DNA from: Terriglobus sp.
Lineage (GTDB): Bacteria; Acidobacteriota; Terriglobia; Terriglobales; Acidobacteriaceae
Assembly: GCA_023265355.1 (NCBI GenBank)
Contig: JAHFTZ010000034.1
Span: 1-10,884 of the forward strand
Direction: 5' to 3'
Length of the DNA: 10,884 nt
A program made the translations under genes and the position numbers. Positions 1-5,918 of the stretch are shown here, piece after piece; position 1 is the first letter of the stretch, and each line of letters begins with the position of its first letter. The notes under the pieces were generated by a model. It saw nothing but the letters and a program-made list of their open reading frames with translations. It was not told the DNA's origin and did no database searches.

Positions 1-182
1 TTCTAGTAAGTCTTACTGACCATCATCCTACTGCGCTATTGTGCCTTCACTCGCACACTTCTGCTCATTGATGGGATTTTTGGCTTCGATCCCGTTACGA
101 CCGGCACCCCAGGATTTCATTTTGCAATCATCTGAAACATCACAGACTCTAAAATCTTTGCAGTCCCGTGGATGGGCCCCTT

Positions 183-1355
183 ATGGATCGCCATACCCTC
201 TTCATCATGCAGGCTGGAATGCTGATCTTTCTCGGCATCGTTGTCGTGCTGGCCTTCCGGACGCAGCGCCGCGAGCGTTCCGACAAGGGACCTGACTGGT
301 TTGCGGCAGGTTATCTCTGCGGTGGTGTTGGCCTGCTTCTGCAGGCAGAGCGTGGGAACATCTCTCCCCTCTACAGCATTATTCTCGGCAACGCGCTCTT
401 CATGCTGCTCAGCGTCTTCATGACCCGGGCTGTCTCGGAGACGACCGGCCAGGGCAAAGGCCCGTTCTATTACCTGATCGCGCTCGATGCCGCGACCGTG
501 GCCAACTACGCCTACTTCACCTTCGTGCAGCCTAACGTCCTTCTGCGGACGGTCGAAGCCACGTTCGTGATGCTGGTCATGCGCATCTGCACCATCGTTC
601 TCTTGCTTCGTTCCGACGACAAGGTCATCGCTCCCGCGGCCCGGGGAATCGTCGCTCTCCTGGGCATGCATATCGTTGCAACGATGTTTCGTATCACCGT
701 TGCCATCAGGCACCATCAAGCCGACGCGGGATTTTCCTGGAGCGGTCTGATCGCCATCGCCGGAAGCGCTCTGTGTTTCCTCTGGATCGACAACCTGCGG
801 CAGGGAGCAGAGCTGGAACGCCGCGCCATCACCGATCCCCTCACCGGCCTGCTGAACCGTCGCGGCCTGGAGATTCTGGCCAGCCATGAACTCGCTCTAG
901 CCGCGCGGCATGGCTGGCACTGCTCCGCTCTCATGCTCGACATCAACCGTTTCAAGAGCATCAACGACACCCTGGGCCATACAGCCGGAGACCGTGCGCT
1001 CGCGGGCGTGGCGGAGGTTCTGAAAAAGACTCTGCGTCCAAGCGACCTGATCACGCGCGTCGGTGGCGATGAGTTTTTTATCCTTCTGCCGAACGCAGGC
1101 GAAGAGACGGTCGACTTTATCGTCAGGCGACTGCGCGTTGCCATGAGCAAACTTACCTTGCAGACGCCCTCTGGCGAGACGTTTTCCGTCAGCGTGAGTA
1201 TCGGCGCCGTCACACGCCCCGCAGCCTACACGCAGCTTGCGGAGCTACTCCACCAGAGCGACCTTGCCCTCTACGACGAAAAGCAGCCTTCCACACGGCA
1301 GGCTTCGTCTCAGGAGGACGGCTCCGGCGCCCAGGTCCAGCCTTCCAACATATAA
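183..1355 (+). CDS. Membrane-anchored diguanylate cyclase (7-TM sensor + GGDEF domain)
   Basis: Likely makes c-di-GMP from two GTP at the inner membrane. Numbering is from the GTG at 168. About seven hydrophobic segments fill residues 11-210, with no recognised named sensor domain. The GGDEF domain follows (about 220-372), with DPLTGLLNRR at 223-232, the metal/substrate motif LDINRFKSINDTLGH, and an intact GGDEF at 299-303. An RxxD inhibitory (I-) site, RPSD, ends five residues before GGDEF, so product feedback inhibition is expected. After ALYDEK the usual GRN-type end is lost and a polar tail follows; the last 46 bp overlap the convergent DUF429 gene. I prefer ATG 183 over GTG 168: both lie downstream of an in-frame TAA at 150-152, and only 183 has a purine-rich GGATGGG upstream. 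Neither ribosome site is strong. Family call is firm; activating signal unknown. Confidence 0.93.
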   Translation: MDRHTLFIMQAGMLIFLGIVVVLAFRTQRRERSDKGPDWFAAGYLCGGVGLLLQAERGNISPLYSIILGNALFMLLSVFMTRAVSETTGQGKGPFYYLIALDAATVANYAYFTFVQPNVLLRTVEATFVMLVMRICTIVLLLRSDDKVIAPAARGIVALLGMHIVATMFRITVAIRHHQADAGFSWSGLIAIAGSALCFLWIDNLRQGAELERRAITDPLTGLLNRRGLEILASHELALAARHGWHCSALMLDINRFKSINDTLGHTAGDRALAGVAEVLKKTLRPSDLITRVGGDEFFILLPNAGEETVDFIVRRLRVAMSKLTLQTPSGETFSVSVSIGAVTRPAAYTQLAELLHQSDLALYDEKQPSTRQASSQEDGSGAQVQPSNI

Positions 1356-2212
1356 AGCGGATCGCGCGGTCGAGGCAGCGTTGCAAACTCCCCTCGGCGC
1401 TCGGCCATCACCATGCAGCTCACCAGCGCGTCGAAGGCGTCCTCCCCCGCGAGCGCTTTCGCCATCGCCGTGCGTCCGATAGCCGCATAGGCCGGGTCTT
1501 CTTTGTTCTTCCGCGTGAGATACGTCTTACGCGCCTCGGGATTCGATTTGTGGACCGGCCCGGTGTTCAGGCGGGAGTACATCTCCACCACCACAGGCGC
1601 ACGCATCTTGGGATCGGGTCGATCGAACGGCCAGATGCGGAAGCCCGCCTCCCGCAGGCGGATCAACGTCGGCATGCCGCGCAGGCTCGCCGTGCCGACT
1701 GAGCCAGAACCGCCGATCTGGAAGACCGACTTCGGCGTGATGCCTTTTATGCGCATCTGCCGTTGTTCTTCGGGGATGTGAGCGACCAGCTTGCAGTCGA
1801 TGTCGGTGGCGCGCATCATGCGGTGGAGGTTCTCCCCGCTAAACTCCGCAGGCCGCTTGTGCGGCTTTCCCCAGAAGCGGCGATCGTGTGTTCCCGGCGT
1901 CGTCTCCCGCGCAAGCCAGCGCTCACCATGCTCCGCAGCAACGATCCGCCAGAACTCCGGTGCGGACTTCGCTCCGTGCTCGTCGCGCACGAACCACGCC
2001 GGGAAGCTGAAACAGAAATCGAAGCCCACCGCGAGCGCAGGCTCTTTCTCTGCGAGAGCGATCAGCCAGTCAGCAATCTCGTCGCGGGTTCTGCCACTCT
2101 CCACGCGGACCTTGCCCTGGTTCCAGACCGCAGCCACGATGTGGCGGCGTTGCCCTGCGACGTCCACGCGGCCAGACCAGTCGATTCCAACGATCGTCTT
2201 CGCTTCGCTCAC
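1310..2212 (-). CDS. DUF429 family protein (predicted RNase H-fold nuclease)
   Basis: The 300-aa product opens with GIDWSG (residues 9-14), has a second acidic strand GFDFCFSFP (D65) and ends with an acidic helix GEDAFDALV (D258, D261). This is the pattern of DUF429, a family predicted to have an RNase H-like fold; I infer that these Asp residues are the metal ligands. No biochemical role is established for the family. The open frame extends upstream to 2398, but that extension is antisense-quality Arg/Gly-rich peptide lying inside the upstream gene. GTG at 2212 overlaps the upstream TGA as GTGA, puts the start eight residues before the first Asp strand, and has GGAAGG about 13 nt upstream. 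It is the last gene of the recX operon. Its 3' end runs 46 bp into the convergent diguanylate cyclase gene, with no terminator visible between them. Confidence 0.85.
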   Translation of the reverse strand: MSEAKTIVGIDWSGRVDVAGQRRHIVAAVWNQGKVRVESGRTRDEIADWLIALAEKEPALAVGFDFCFSFPAWFVRDEHGAKSAPEFWRIVAAEHGERWLARETTPGTHDRRFWGKPHKRPAEFSGENLHRMMRATDIDCKLVAHIPEEQRQMRIKGITPKSVFQIGGSGSVGTASLRGMPTLIRLREAGFRIWPFDRPDPKMRAPVVVEMYSRLNTGPVHKSNPEARKTYLTRKNKEDPAYAAIGRTAMAKALAGEDAFDALVSCMVMAERRGEFATLPRPRDPLYMLEGWTWAPEPSS

Positions 2213-2448
2213 TTCGATCGACGCGCCTTCCACTCGTCCCACTTCTTGCGCCCATTCTCCAACAGATCGCACGCCCAGGCGTAATCCTTCGCCAGGAGAG
2301 CCAGGCCAGCGACCAGCAGCGGAATGCCCGGCGCAATCGGCAGAACGCAACCCGCCAGGCCGAGAACGATCAGAACCCAGCCGCAGACCTTGCGCCACAG
2401 GGGGCTCCTGGGTGTCAGTGGCTTCAATTTGTCGGCGACCGAGGCCAT
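2209..2448 (-). CDS. Small membrane protein, PGPGW/DUF454-like
   Basis: The 79-aa protein has a short basic head, a long hydrophobic stretch at residues 21-53 interrupted by PIAPGIP (37-43), then LAKDYAWA and a strongly charged tail rich in Lys, Arg and Trp. Two membrane segments joined by a Pro-Gly turn, followed by a basic cytoplasmic tail, resemble the PGPGW putative transmembrane family and the related YbaN/DUF454 type. The function is unknown. It starts 18 bp after the recX stop and ends in a GTGA overlap with the DUF429 gene, so the three are probably cotranscribed and the last two translationally coupled. No clear Shine-Dalgarno precedes ATG 2448, which suggests coupling to recX translation as well. 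The assignment to PGPGW rather than DUF454 is tentative. Confidence 0.75.
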   Translation of the reverse strand: MASVADKLKPLTPRSPLWRKVCGWVLIVLGLAGCVLPIAPGIPLLVAGLALLAKDYAWACDLLENGRKKWDEWKARRSK

Positions 2449-2466
2449 GCCGTTTGGATGCAGGGT

Positions 2467-3012
2467 CTACGTCTCCGGTTCCTCGAACCCCTCGACATCC
2501 AGTTCTTCAATCGGCGCCTTTAGCTCGCGAAGCACCTTGAAGATCGTCGGCGTGGAGAAGCCCGCCCGAATCAGCCGCCGCAAAACCCGCGCCGTCTCCT
2601 TTTGATCCTGCGGAATCTTGATGCGCTTGCGCTCGACGTACTGCTTCGCCAGGGCGACCTCATTTACGTCTTCGTAGGCGGTCTCCAGCGTAGACTGCAC
2701 CAGCTCCTTGTCGATGCCCTTGTTCGTCAGGTCCTGCTGGACGCGCCGGCGGCCAAAGCTCTGATTTTCCTGGCGAAGCCGTGTGAAATCGGCCGCAAAC
2801 CGTGGGTCGGAGAGGTATTTCAACTCTTCCAGCCGCTGGATGATGCGGTCCATCTGCGCCTCGCCCTCGGCACCCGGTTCTGCGCGCAACGCCATCAGGC
2901 GACGGAGATCGCGGACGCTGCGCATCTTCGATCCCAGCGTCTTCACTGCGTATTCAAAAAGCTCCGCCTCGGTTGCGGGGGGTTTGCCTTGACGGGAGCG
3001 CTGAAAGGCCAT
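2467..3012 (-). CDS. recX: Regulatory protein RecX
   Basis: RecX binds RecA filaments and limits their extension, tuning homologous recombination and the SOS response in the cytoplasm. The 181-aa sequence shows the family's three-helix repeats: YAVKTLGSKMRSVRDLRRLM (residues 21-40), LEELKYLSDPRFAADF (61-76), then SFGRRRVQQDLTNKGID (85-101), with a matching ALAKQYVERKR repeat near the C-terminus. The length is close to, slightly above, the E. coli protein (166 aa). recA is not adjacent in this window; recX here heads an operon with a small membrane protein and a DUF429 protein. ATG 3012 has no visible Shine-Dalgarno (the upstream sequence is pyrimidine-rich), so a leaderless or weakly translated start is possible. 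A 64-bp gap separates it from the divergent LolA-like gene and must hold both promoters. Confidence 0.9.
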   Translation of the reverse strand: MAFQRSRQGKPPATEAELFEYAVKTLGSKMRSVRDLRRLMALRAEPGAEGEAQMDRIIQRLEELKYLSDPRFAADFTRLRQENQSFGRRRVQQDLTNKGIDKELVQSTLETAYEDVNEVALAKQYVERKRIKIPQDQKETARVLRRLIRAGFSTPTIFKVLRELKAPIEELDVEGFEEPET

Positions 3013-3076
3013 GAGAAAAAGGATACTGCTACTCGCGCGCGCTTGTTGCGTCTAACCTTGGTACGAGGGATTTCCG

Positions 3077-3949
3077 ATGCGTTGGTTGGCTCTGTTACTC
3101 ATGGGATTGGCTTTGGGCGCGCAGGCGCAGGATCAGGAGGGATTCGGCAAACTCGACCCCTCCCCGCCGACGGGCAAGACCGCCGAGGAGATCATCGCCT
3201 CCTTCGGTGCGAAGGAAGCGCAGTTCGCCGAGGCCCGCGCTAACTACACCTTCCGCCAGAGCGTCCGCTTCCAGACCATCAATGACGACAACAACAAGCC
3301 CGACGGCGAATACTTCCAGGTCACCGACGTCGGCCTGAATAAGGACGGAACGCGGAACGAAAACGTGATCTTCGCTCCGCAGAACACCATCGAGCGCCTG
3401 ATCCTGGAGCGCAAGGACTTCGACGATCTCGAACACCGCCTGCCCTTCGTCCTCACCACCGCCGACCTGCCCCAGTACGACGTCACCTACGTCGGCAAGC
3501 AGAAGGTCGACGAGATCGACACCTACGTCTTCGACGCCGGGCCCAAGGTCATCGAAAAGAACAAGCGCTACTTCAAAGGCCGCGTCTGGGTGGACCAGCA
3601 GGATCTGCAGATCGTCCTCATCAGCGGCAAGAATGTACCCGACGACCTGCGCAAAGGGCATGAGAGCCTCTCGCCTCCGTTCACCACCTACTACGAGCAG
3701 GTGGACGGCAAATACTGGTTTCCGACGTACACCAAGGCCGAGGGAACTCTGCACTTCGCTGCCGCCAACGGCTCCATGAGCCAGGACGTGCGCGTGCGCA
3801 ATGTGGTGAAGTACACCGACTATAAGCAGTTCCGCTCGTCCGCGCGCATCATCTACAACGGCCAGGACATTACGGACAAAAAGGAGATCGACCCCAAGGA
3901 TCCGAACAAGCCCGCGACCGATCCCAAGAACGATCCCAAAAAGCCGTAG
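3077..3949 (+). CDS. Secreted LolA-fold-like protein (outer-membrane lipoprotein-sorting type)
   Basis: The 290-aa product has a clear Sec signal peptide (MRW, Leu-rich core, cleavage near AQA at residues 15-17) and is expected in the periplasm. The body alternates short beta strands, including YVGKQKVDEIDTYVFDA followed by RYFKGRVWVDQQDLQIV, then GKYWFPTYTKAEG. This layout is typical of LolA/LppX/RseB-fold proteins that hold lipid or lipoprotein chains in a half-barrel. The assignment rests on pattern, not on a search. The last 20 residues are a low-complexity Asp-Pro-Lys/Asn tail (DPKDPNKP-type repeats), probably disordered. The start at ATG 3077 is supported by GAGGGA at 3065-3070, six bases upstream. 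The gene is divergent from recX and is closed by the terminator at 3973-4008, so it looks monocistronic. The substrate is unknown. Confidence 0.8.
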   Translation: MRWLALLLMGLALGAQAQDQEGFGKLDPSPPTGKTAEEIIASFGAKEAQFAEARANYTFRQSVRFQTINDDNNKPDGEYFQVTDVGLNKDGTRNENVIFAPQNTIERLILERKDFDDLEHRLPFVLTTADLPQYDVTYVGKQKVDEIDTYVFDAGPKVIEKNKRYFKGRVWVDQQDLQIVLISGKNVPDDLRKGHESLSPPFTTYYEQVDGKYWFPTYTKAEGTLHFAAANGSMSQDVRVRNVVKYTDYKQFRSSARIIYNGQDITDKKEIDPKDPNKPATDPKNDPKKP

Positions 3950-3972
3950 CTCGTAAGCGACACAAAGAATTC

Positions 3973-4013
3973 AGCCTCGGACAATAATTTCGTTGTCCGA
4001 GGCTTTTTCTTTC
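3973..4013 (+). terminator. Rho-independent terminator of the LolA-like gene
   Basis: A perfect 12-bp stem pairs AGCCTCGGACAA (3973-3984) with TTGTCCGAGGCT (3993-4004) around the 8-nt loop TAATTTCG. It is followed by a T-rich run, TTTTTCTTTC. It lies 23 bases after the stop codon of the preceding gene and isolates it from the lipoprotein gene downstream. Confidence 0.95.
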
Positions 4014-4053
4014 TGTTAACGTCTCAGATCACACTCCCAGATGGGGATACCTC

Positions 4054-4578
4054 ATGCTTCCTGCGGCTCCTGCACCTCTGCGAGCGTTCCGTCTCGGTAC
4101 GCTCCTCGCGCTGATGCTCTGCGTGCTGTCGGTCTGCCTCTCTGGCTGCCACGTGCGGCTCATCATGGCCTACGATCCCATCCTGGATCAGAGCTTTACC
4201 GCTCTCCAGCAGAACACCGAACAGCTCTTCGGACAGCTCGAAGCCGACCCCGGCTCCCCATCGACCTCCTTCGAAAACCACAAGGACTTTTACATCAAGG
4301 CCCACGCCACCCTGCGCACCATGCGGACCCGCGCCCGCTTTGAGCCCCAAAGCGCGGAGGTTCTCACCCAGATCGACGCCCTCGACCGCTCCTTAGCCGA
4401 TCTGAAGCAGCTCCACATCAACGCCTCTCCAAACGGTCCCAACGCCGCCGTACTTCGCGCCTCAGAAGGCCCCATCGAAAGCCAGTTTGCCTCCATCTTC
4501 CAGCTCCAGCTCGCCCTGAAAAGCCGCATGAAGACACCCGTTTCCGCCAATGCCACCGCGCCCGCTCTGACAAATTAG
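4054..4578 (+). CDS. Hypothetical lipoprotein
   Basis: The 174-aa product has a basic N-terminus, a hydrophobic core (residues 14-30) and the lipobox LSGC with the lipidated Cys at 32. It should therefore be processed by signal peptidase II and anchored in a membrane facing the periplasm. The mature part is largely helical, with Gln/Leu-rich stretches (QSFTALQQNTEQLFGQL; IDALDRSLADLKQL; ASIFQLQLALKSRM) that could form coiled-coil helices. It ends in a small Ala/Thr/Pro tail. No domain is recognised. ATG 4054 is preceded by GGGGA at 4043-4047. It begins about 40 bases after the upstream terminator, so its promoter must lie in that short gap or overlap the terminator; I see no convincing -35/-10 pair there. 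The next gene starts 21 bp downstream and probably shares the transcript. Confidence 0.85.
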   Translation: MLPAAPAPLRAFRLGTLLALMLCVLSVCLSGCHVRLIMAYDPILDQSFTALQQNTEQLFGQLEADPGSPSTSFENHKDFYIKAHATLRTMRTRARFEPQSAEVLTQIDALDRSLADLKQLHINASPNGPNAAVLRASEGPIESQFASIFQLQLALKSRMKTPVSANATAPALTN

Positions 4579-4599
4579 GCGCCCTCTTAGGAGACCTTG

Positions 4600-4929
4600 A
4601 TGAGTTTAGATCTCGACAGCATCCTCCCCGCCATGATCACCGCCGCCAGAATACCGCTCAACGAAGCCTGGAGGACCGTCGGCCCCTTCGCGGAGATCCA
4701 GCTGGCCAACATCGCCACCCGCATCGAAAGCCTCGGCGAAGAGGTCGCACTCGGCGAGATCGAACCCAGCGATGCCCTCATCCTCCTCGACATCGAAAAG
4801 CAAGCCGCCATCTCGCTGCTCGCCGCGCTCGAAGGCATCGGCAAGGTCACGGCGGAGACCGCCATCAACAACGCCCTCGACGCCGTCGCCAACATCGTCA
4901 ACAAGTCCGTCGGCTTCGTGCTCCTGTAA
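4600..4929 (+). CDS. Hypothetical 109-aa helical protein, paired with the lipoprotein
   Basis: I do not recognise a family. The start is ATG 4600, not the overlapping TTG at 4597, because AGGAGA (4589-4594) sits at ideal distance. The protein is almost entirely predicted helix without Pro after the first 22 residues, is acidic in the middle (SLGEEVALGEIEPSDALILLDIEK), and then has an Ala/Gly-rich amphipathic second half ending in NKSVGFVLL. It has no signal peptide and no Cys. The second half could be a weakly hydrophobic membrane-associating helix or a helical bundle. It follows the lipoprotein gene by 21 bp with a strong ribosome site, so the two form a likely two-gene operon and may act together; the subcellular compartment of this one is unclear. 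Codon use and GC match its neighbours, so it looks like a long-resident gene. Confidence 0.82.
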   Translation: MSLDLDSILPAMITAARIPLNEAWRTVGPFAEIQLANIATRIESLGEEVALGEIEPSDALILLDIEKQAAISLLAALEGIGKVTAETAINNALDAVANIVNKSVGFVLL

Positions 4930-4937
4930 ACCCTTCC

Positions 4938-4970
4938 GGGGTACCCCATCTCCCGCTTCTGGGACATGGG
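4938..4970. repeat. Short intergenic hairpin element
   Basis: The palindrome GGGGTACCCC (4938-4947) overlaps an imperfect stem. CCCAT (4945-4949) pairs with ATGGG (4966-4970), and TCCC (4951-4954) with GGGA (4961-4964), with one C·C mismatch and the six-base loop GCTTCT. There is no T tract, so it is not a normal intrinsic terminator. It may be a dispersed repeat; this is not testable from a single copy. Confidence 0.4.
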
Positions 4971-5004
4971 CACGAACCGGCTCCCCTCAGGAAACCCAAA
5001 CCCC

Positions 5005-5081
5005 TTTGTCATCCCGTAGCGCAGCGAAGGGATCTGCTGTGCGCAAAAGCAGATCCCTCCGTTTCACTACGGGATGACAAA
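5005..5081. repeat. REP-like 77-nt inverted-repeat element
   Basis: The outer arms TTTGTCATCCCGTAG (5005-5019) and CTACGGGATGACAAA (5067-5081) are perfect 15-bp complements. The inner arms AGGGATCTGCT (5028-5038) and AGCAGATCCCT (5048-5058) are perfect 11-bp complements around the loop GTGCGCAAA. The bases between the arms pair partly, giving one long hairpin with a few mismatches. There is no open reading frame, transposase or poly-T tail. The design (two nested stems, intergenic, CATCCCG core with GCGAAGGGATC) resembles the REP/MITE-type dispersed repeats of many soil bacteria. It lies between the small hypothetical gene and the secreted protein gene. Confidence 0.8.
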
Positions 5082-5187
5082 TTGGGAGGTGAGGTACGTG
5101 CAGAGCCACCCATTACCTCCGACCAAATTTCCAGCGAAAAAGGAGATCCCCACCGACCCCCAACTCAATCTAAAAAGACGTTGCAAA

Positions 5188-5195
5188 AGGAGGAG
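5188..5195 (+). promoter_or_regulatory. Shine-Dalgarno that selects a non-canonical ATC start
   Basis: AGGAGG (5188-5193, extended AAAAGGAGGAG) is a full anti-16S match. Its best-placed in-frame codon, five bases downstream, is ATC at 5199. No ATG, GTG or TTG lies at a suitable distance downstream, and the signal peptide begins exactly at that ATC. Confidence 0.6.
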
Positions 5196-5198
5196 CCC

Positions 5199-5861
5199 AT
5201 CCCAAAGCTCATTCTCGCCACCCTCTTCTTCGTCTCCACCCTCGCCTCCGCGCAGGCACTCCAGCCCGAGCGCAAGGTGCAGGGGAACACCATCGTCTCC
5301 GAGCGCGATCCTGCGATGCGCATCACCCTTCCGCAGGACGCCCACTACGTCGGTGGAGACCGCTTTATCCTCCATTCCGCCGAGGACTGCGAGATGCACG
5401 TCTTCGTGAAGGCCGACGCGCGCAAGCACGTGCTGGAGCTCTACCGCGTGCAGTTCTCGAACTCCCTCCCCGGCCAGGGGCAACGACATCAGTACGACGC
5501 GAAGAACTTTCGGAAGTTCGACGGAGAGAACACCTACATCCAGACGGGCCTGGGTCCAGCCGGCGCGCCTCCCGCAGGCGACGCCGATACGGAAAGACAT
5601 CTGCAAAAGCTGCTCGCCGACAACGGCTACACCCTGCACCCGGAGATGCGGTACGTCCTTCTGACGCGCCCCCTCGGCGCACTCGGACGCAAAGAGATGA
5701 CGATCGTCTACGCCGAAGACCTCACCCCAACCGGCCTGACCGCAAAGAGCCTGAGACCAGGAGGCAAAGCCGCCTCCCGCTGGCCCGCGATGCAGAAGGA
5801 GTTGGTGGAGCGGGCGGATAAGAAGATTCAGCTTGAGAGTCTAGCTAGAGAAAAGAACTGA
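5199..5861 (+). CDS. Hypothetical secreted protein (probable ATC start)
   Basis: Starting from ATC 5199 gives 220 aa beginning MPKLILATLFF and continuing to ASAQA at residues 16-20, a compact Sec signal peptide with cleavage after AQA. Canonical starts exist only further upstream in the same frame, such as TTG 5181 and TTG 5082. Neither has a Shine-Dalgarno, and both would add a charged or Pro-rich head; 5082 abuts the REP-like hairpin. The mature protein is soluble and polar. It contains a strand-rich middle (ITLPQDAHYVGGDRFILHS, CEMHVFVKADARKHVLELYRVQF), a central HQYDAKNFRKFDGENTYIQTG, and MRYVLLTRPLGALGRKEMTIVYAEDL, then a basic/acidic helical tail. I recognise no family or catalytic motif. 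It appears to stand alone and converges on the Hsp70-Fic gene with a 57-bp gap and no obvious terminator. The gene is near certain; the start is the uncertain part. Confidence 0.8.
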   Translation: MPKLILATLFFVSTLASAQALQPERKVQGNTIVSERDPAMRITLPQDAHYVGGDRFILHSAEDCEMHVFVKADARKHVLELYRVQFSNSLPGQGQRHQYDAKNFRKFDGENTYIQTGLGPAGAPPAGDADTERHLQKLLADNGYTLHPEMRYVLLTRPLGALGRKEMTIVYAEDLTPTGLTAKSLRPGGKAASRWPAMQKELVERADKKIQLESLAREKN

Positions 5862-5918
5862 CGACAAAGCGAAACCGGATCAGTACATATTCGACATTCA
5901 AACCAATTGCTCGATTTC

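Noticed and set aside
122..155. Promoter for the diguanylate cyclase gene (TTGCAA at 122 and TAAAAT at 150).
   Set aside because: The spacing of 22 bp is too long for a standard sigma-70 pair. Only an isolated -10-like box remains.
117..887. A 256-aa minus-strand open frame opposite the diguanylate cyclase.
   Set aside because: It has low-complexity Gly/Asp/Glu/His composition, no recognised motif, and full overlap with a gene carrying an intact GGDEF domain.
2213..2398. An extended N-terminus for the DUF429 protein starting at 2398.
   Set aside because: The extra 62 residues are Arg/Gly/Ser-rich and lie out of frame inside the small membrane protein gene. The GTG at 2212 fits the family's N-terminus and the GTGA coupling.
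3095..3754. A 219-aa open frame on the minus strand opposite the LolA-like gene, rich in Val/Leu/Asp.
   Set aside because: It mirrors a GC-rich coding strand. The plus-strand gene has a signal peptide, ribosome site and terminator, while the minus frame has no such support.
3993..4020. Promoter for the lipoprotein gene (TTGTCC, 16-bp spacer, GTTAAC).
   Set aside because: The -35-like box lies inside the terminator stem and the -10 matches only three consensus bases, so it is too weak to annotate.
5005..5081. The long hairpin as an intrinsic terminator for the 109-aa protein gene.
   Set aside because: There is no T tract on either strand next to the stem, and the stem is far longer than typical terminators.
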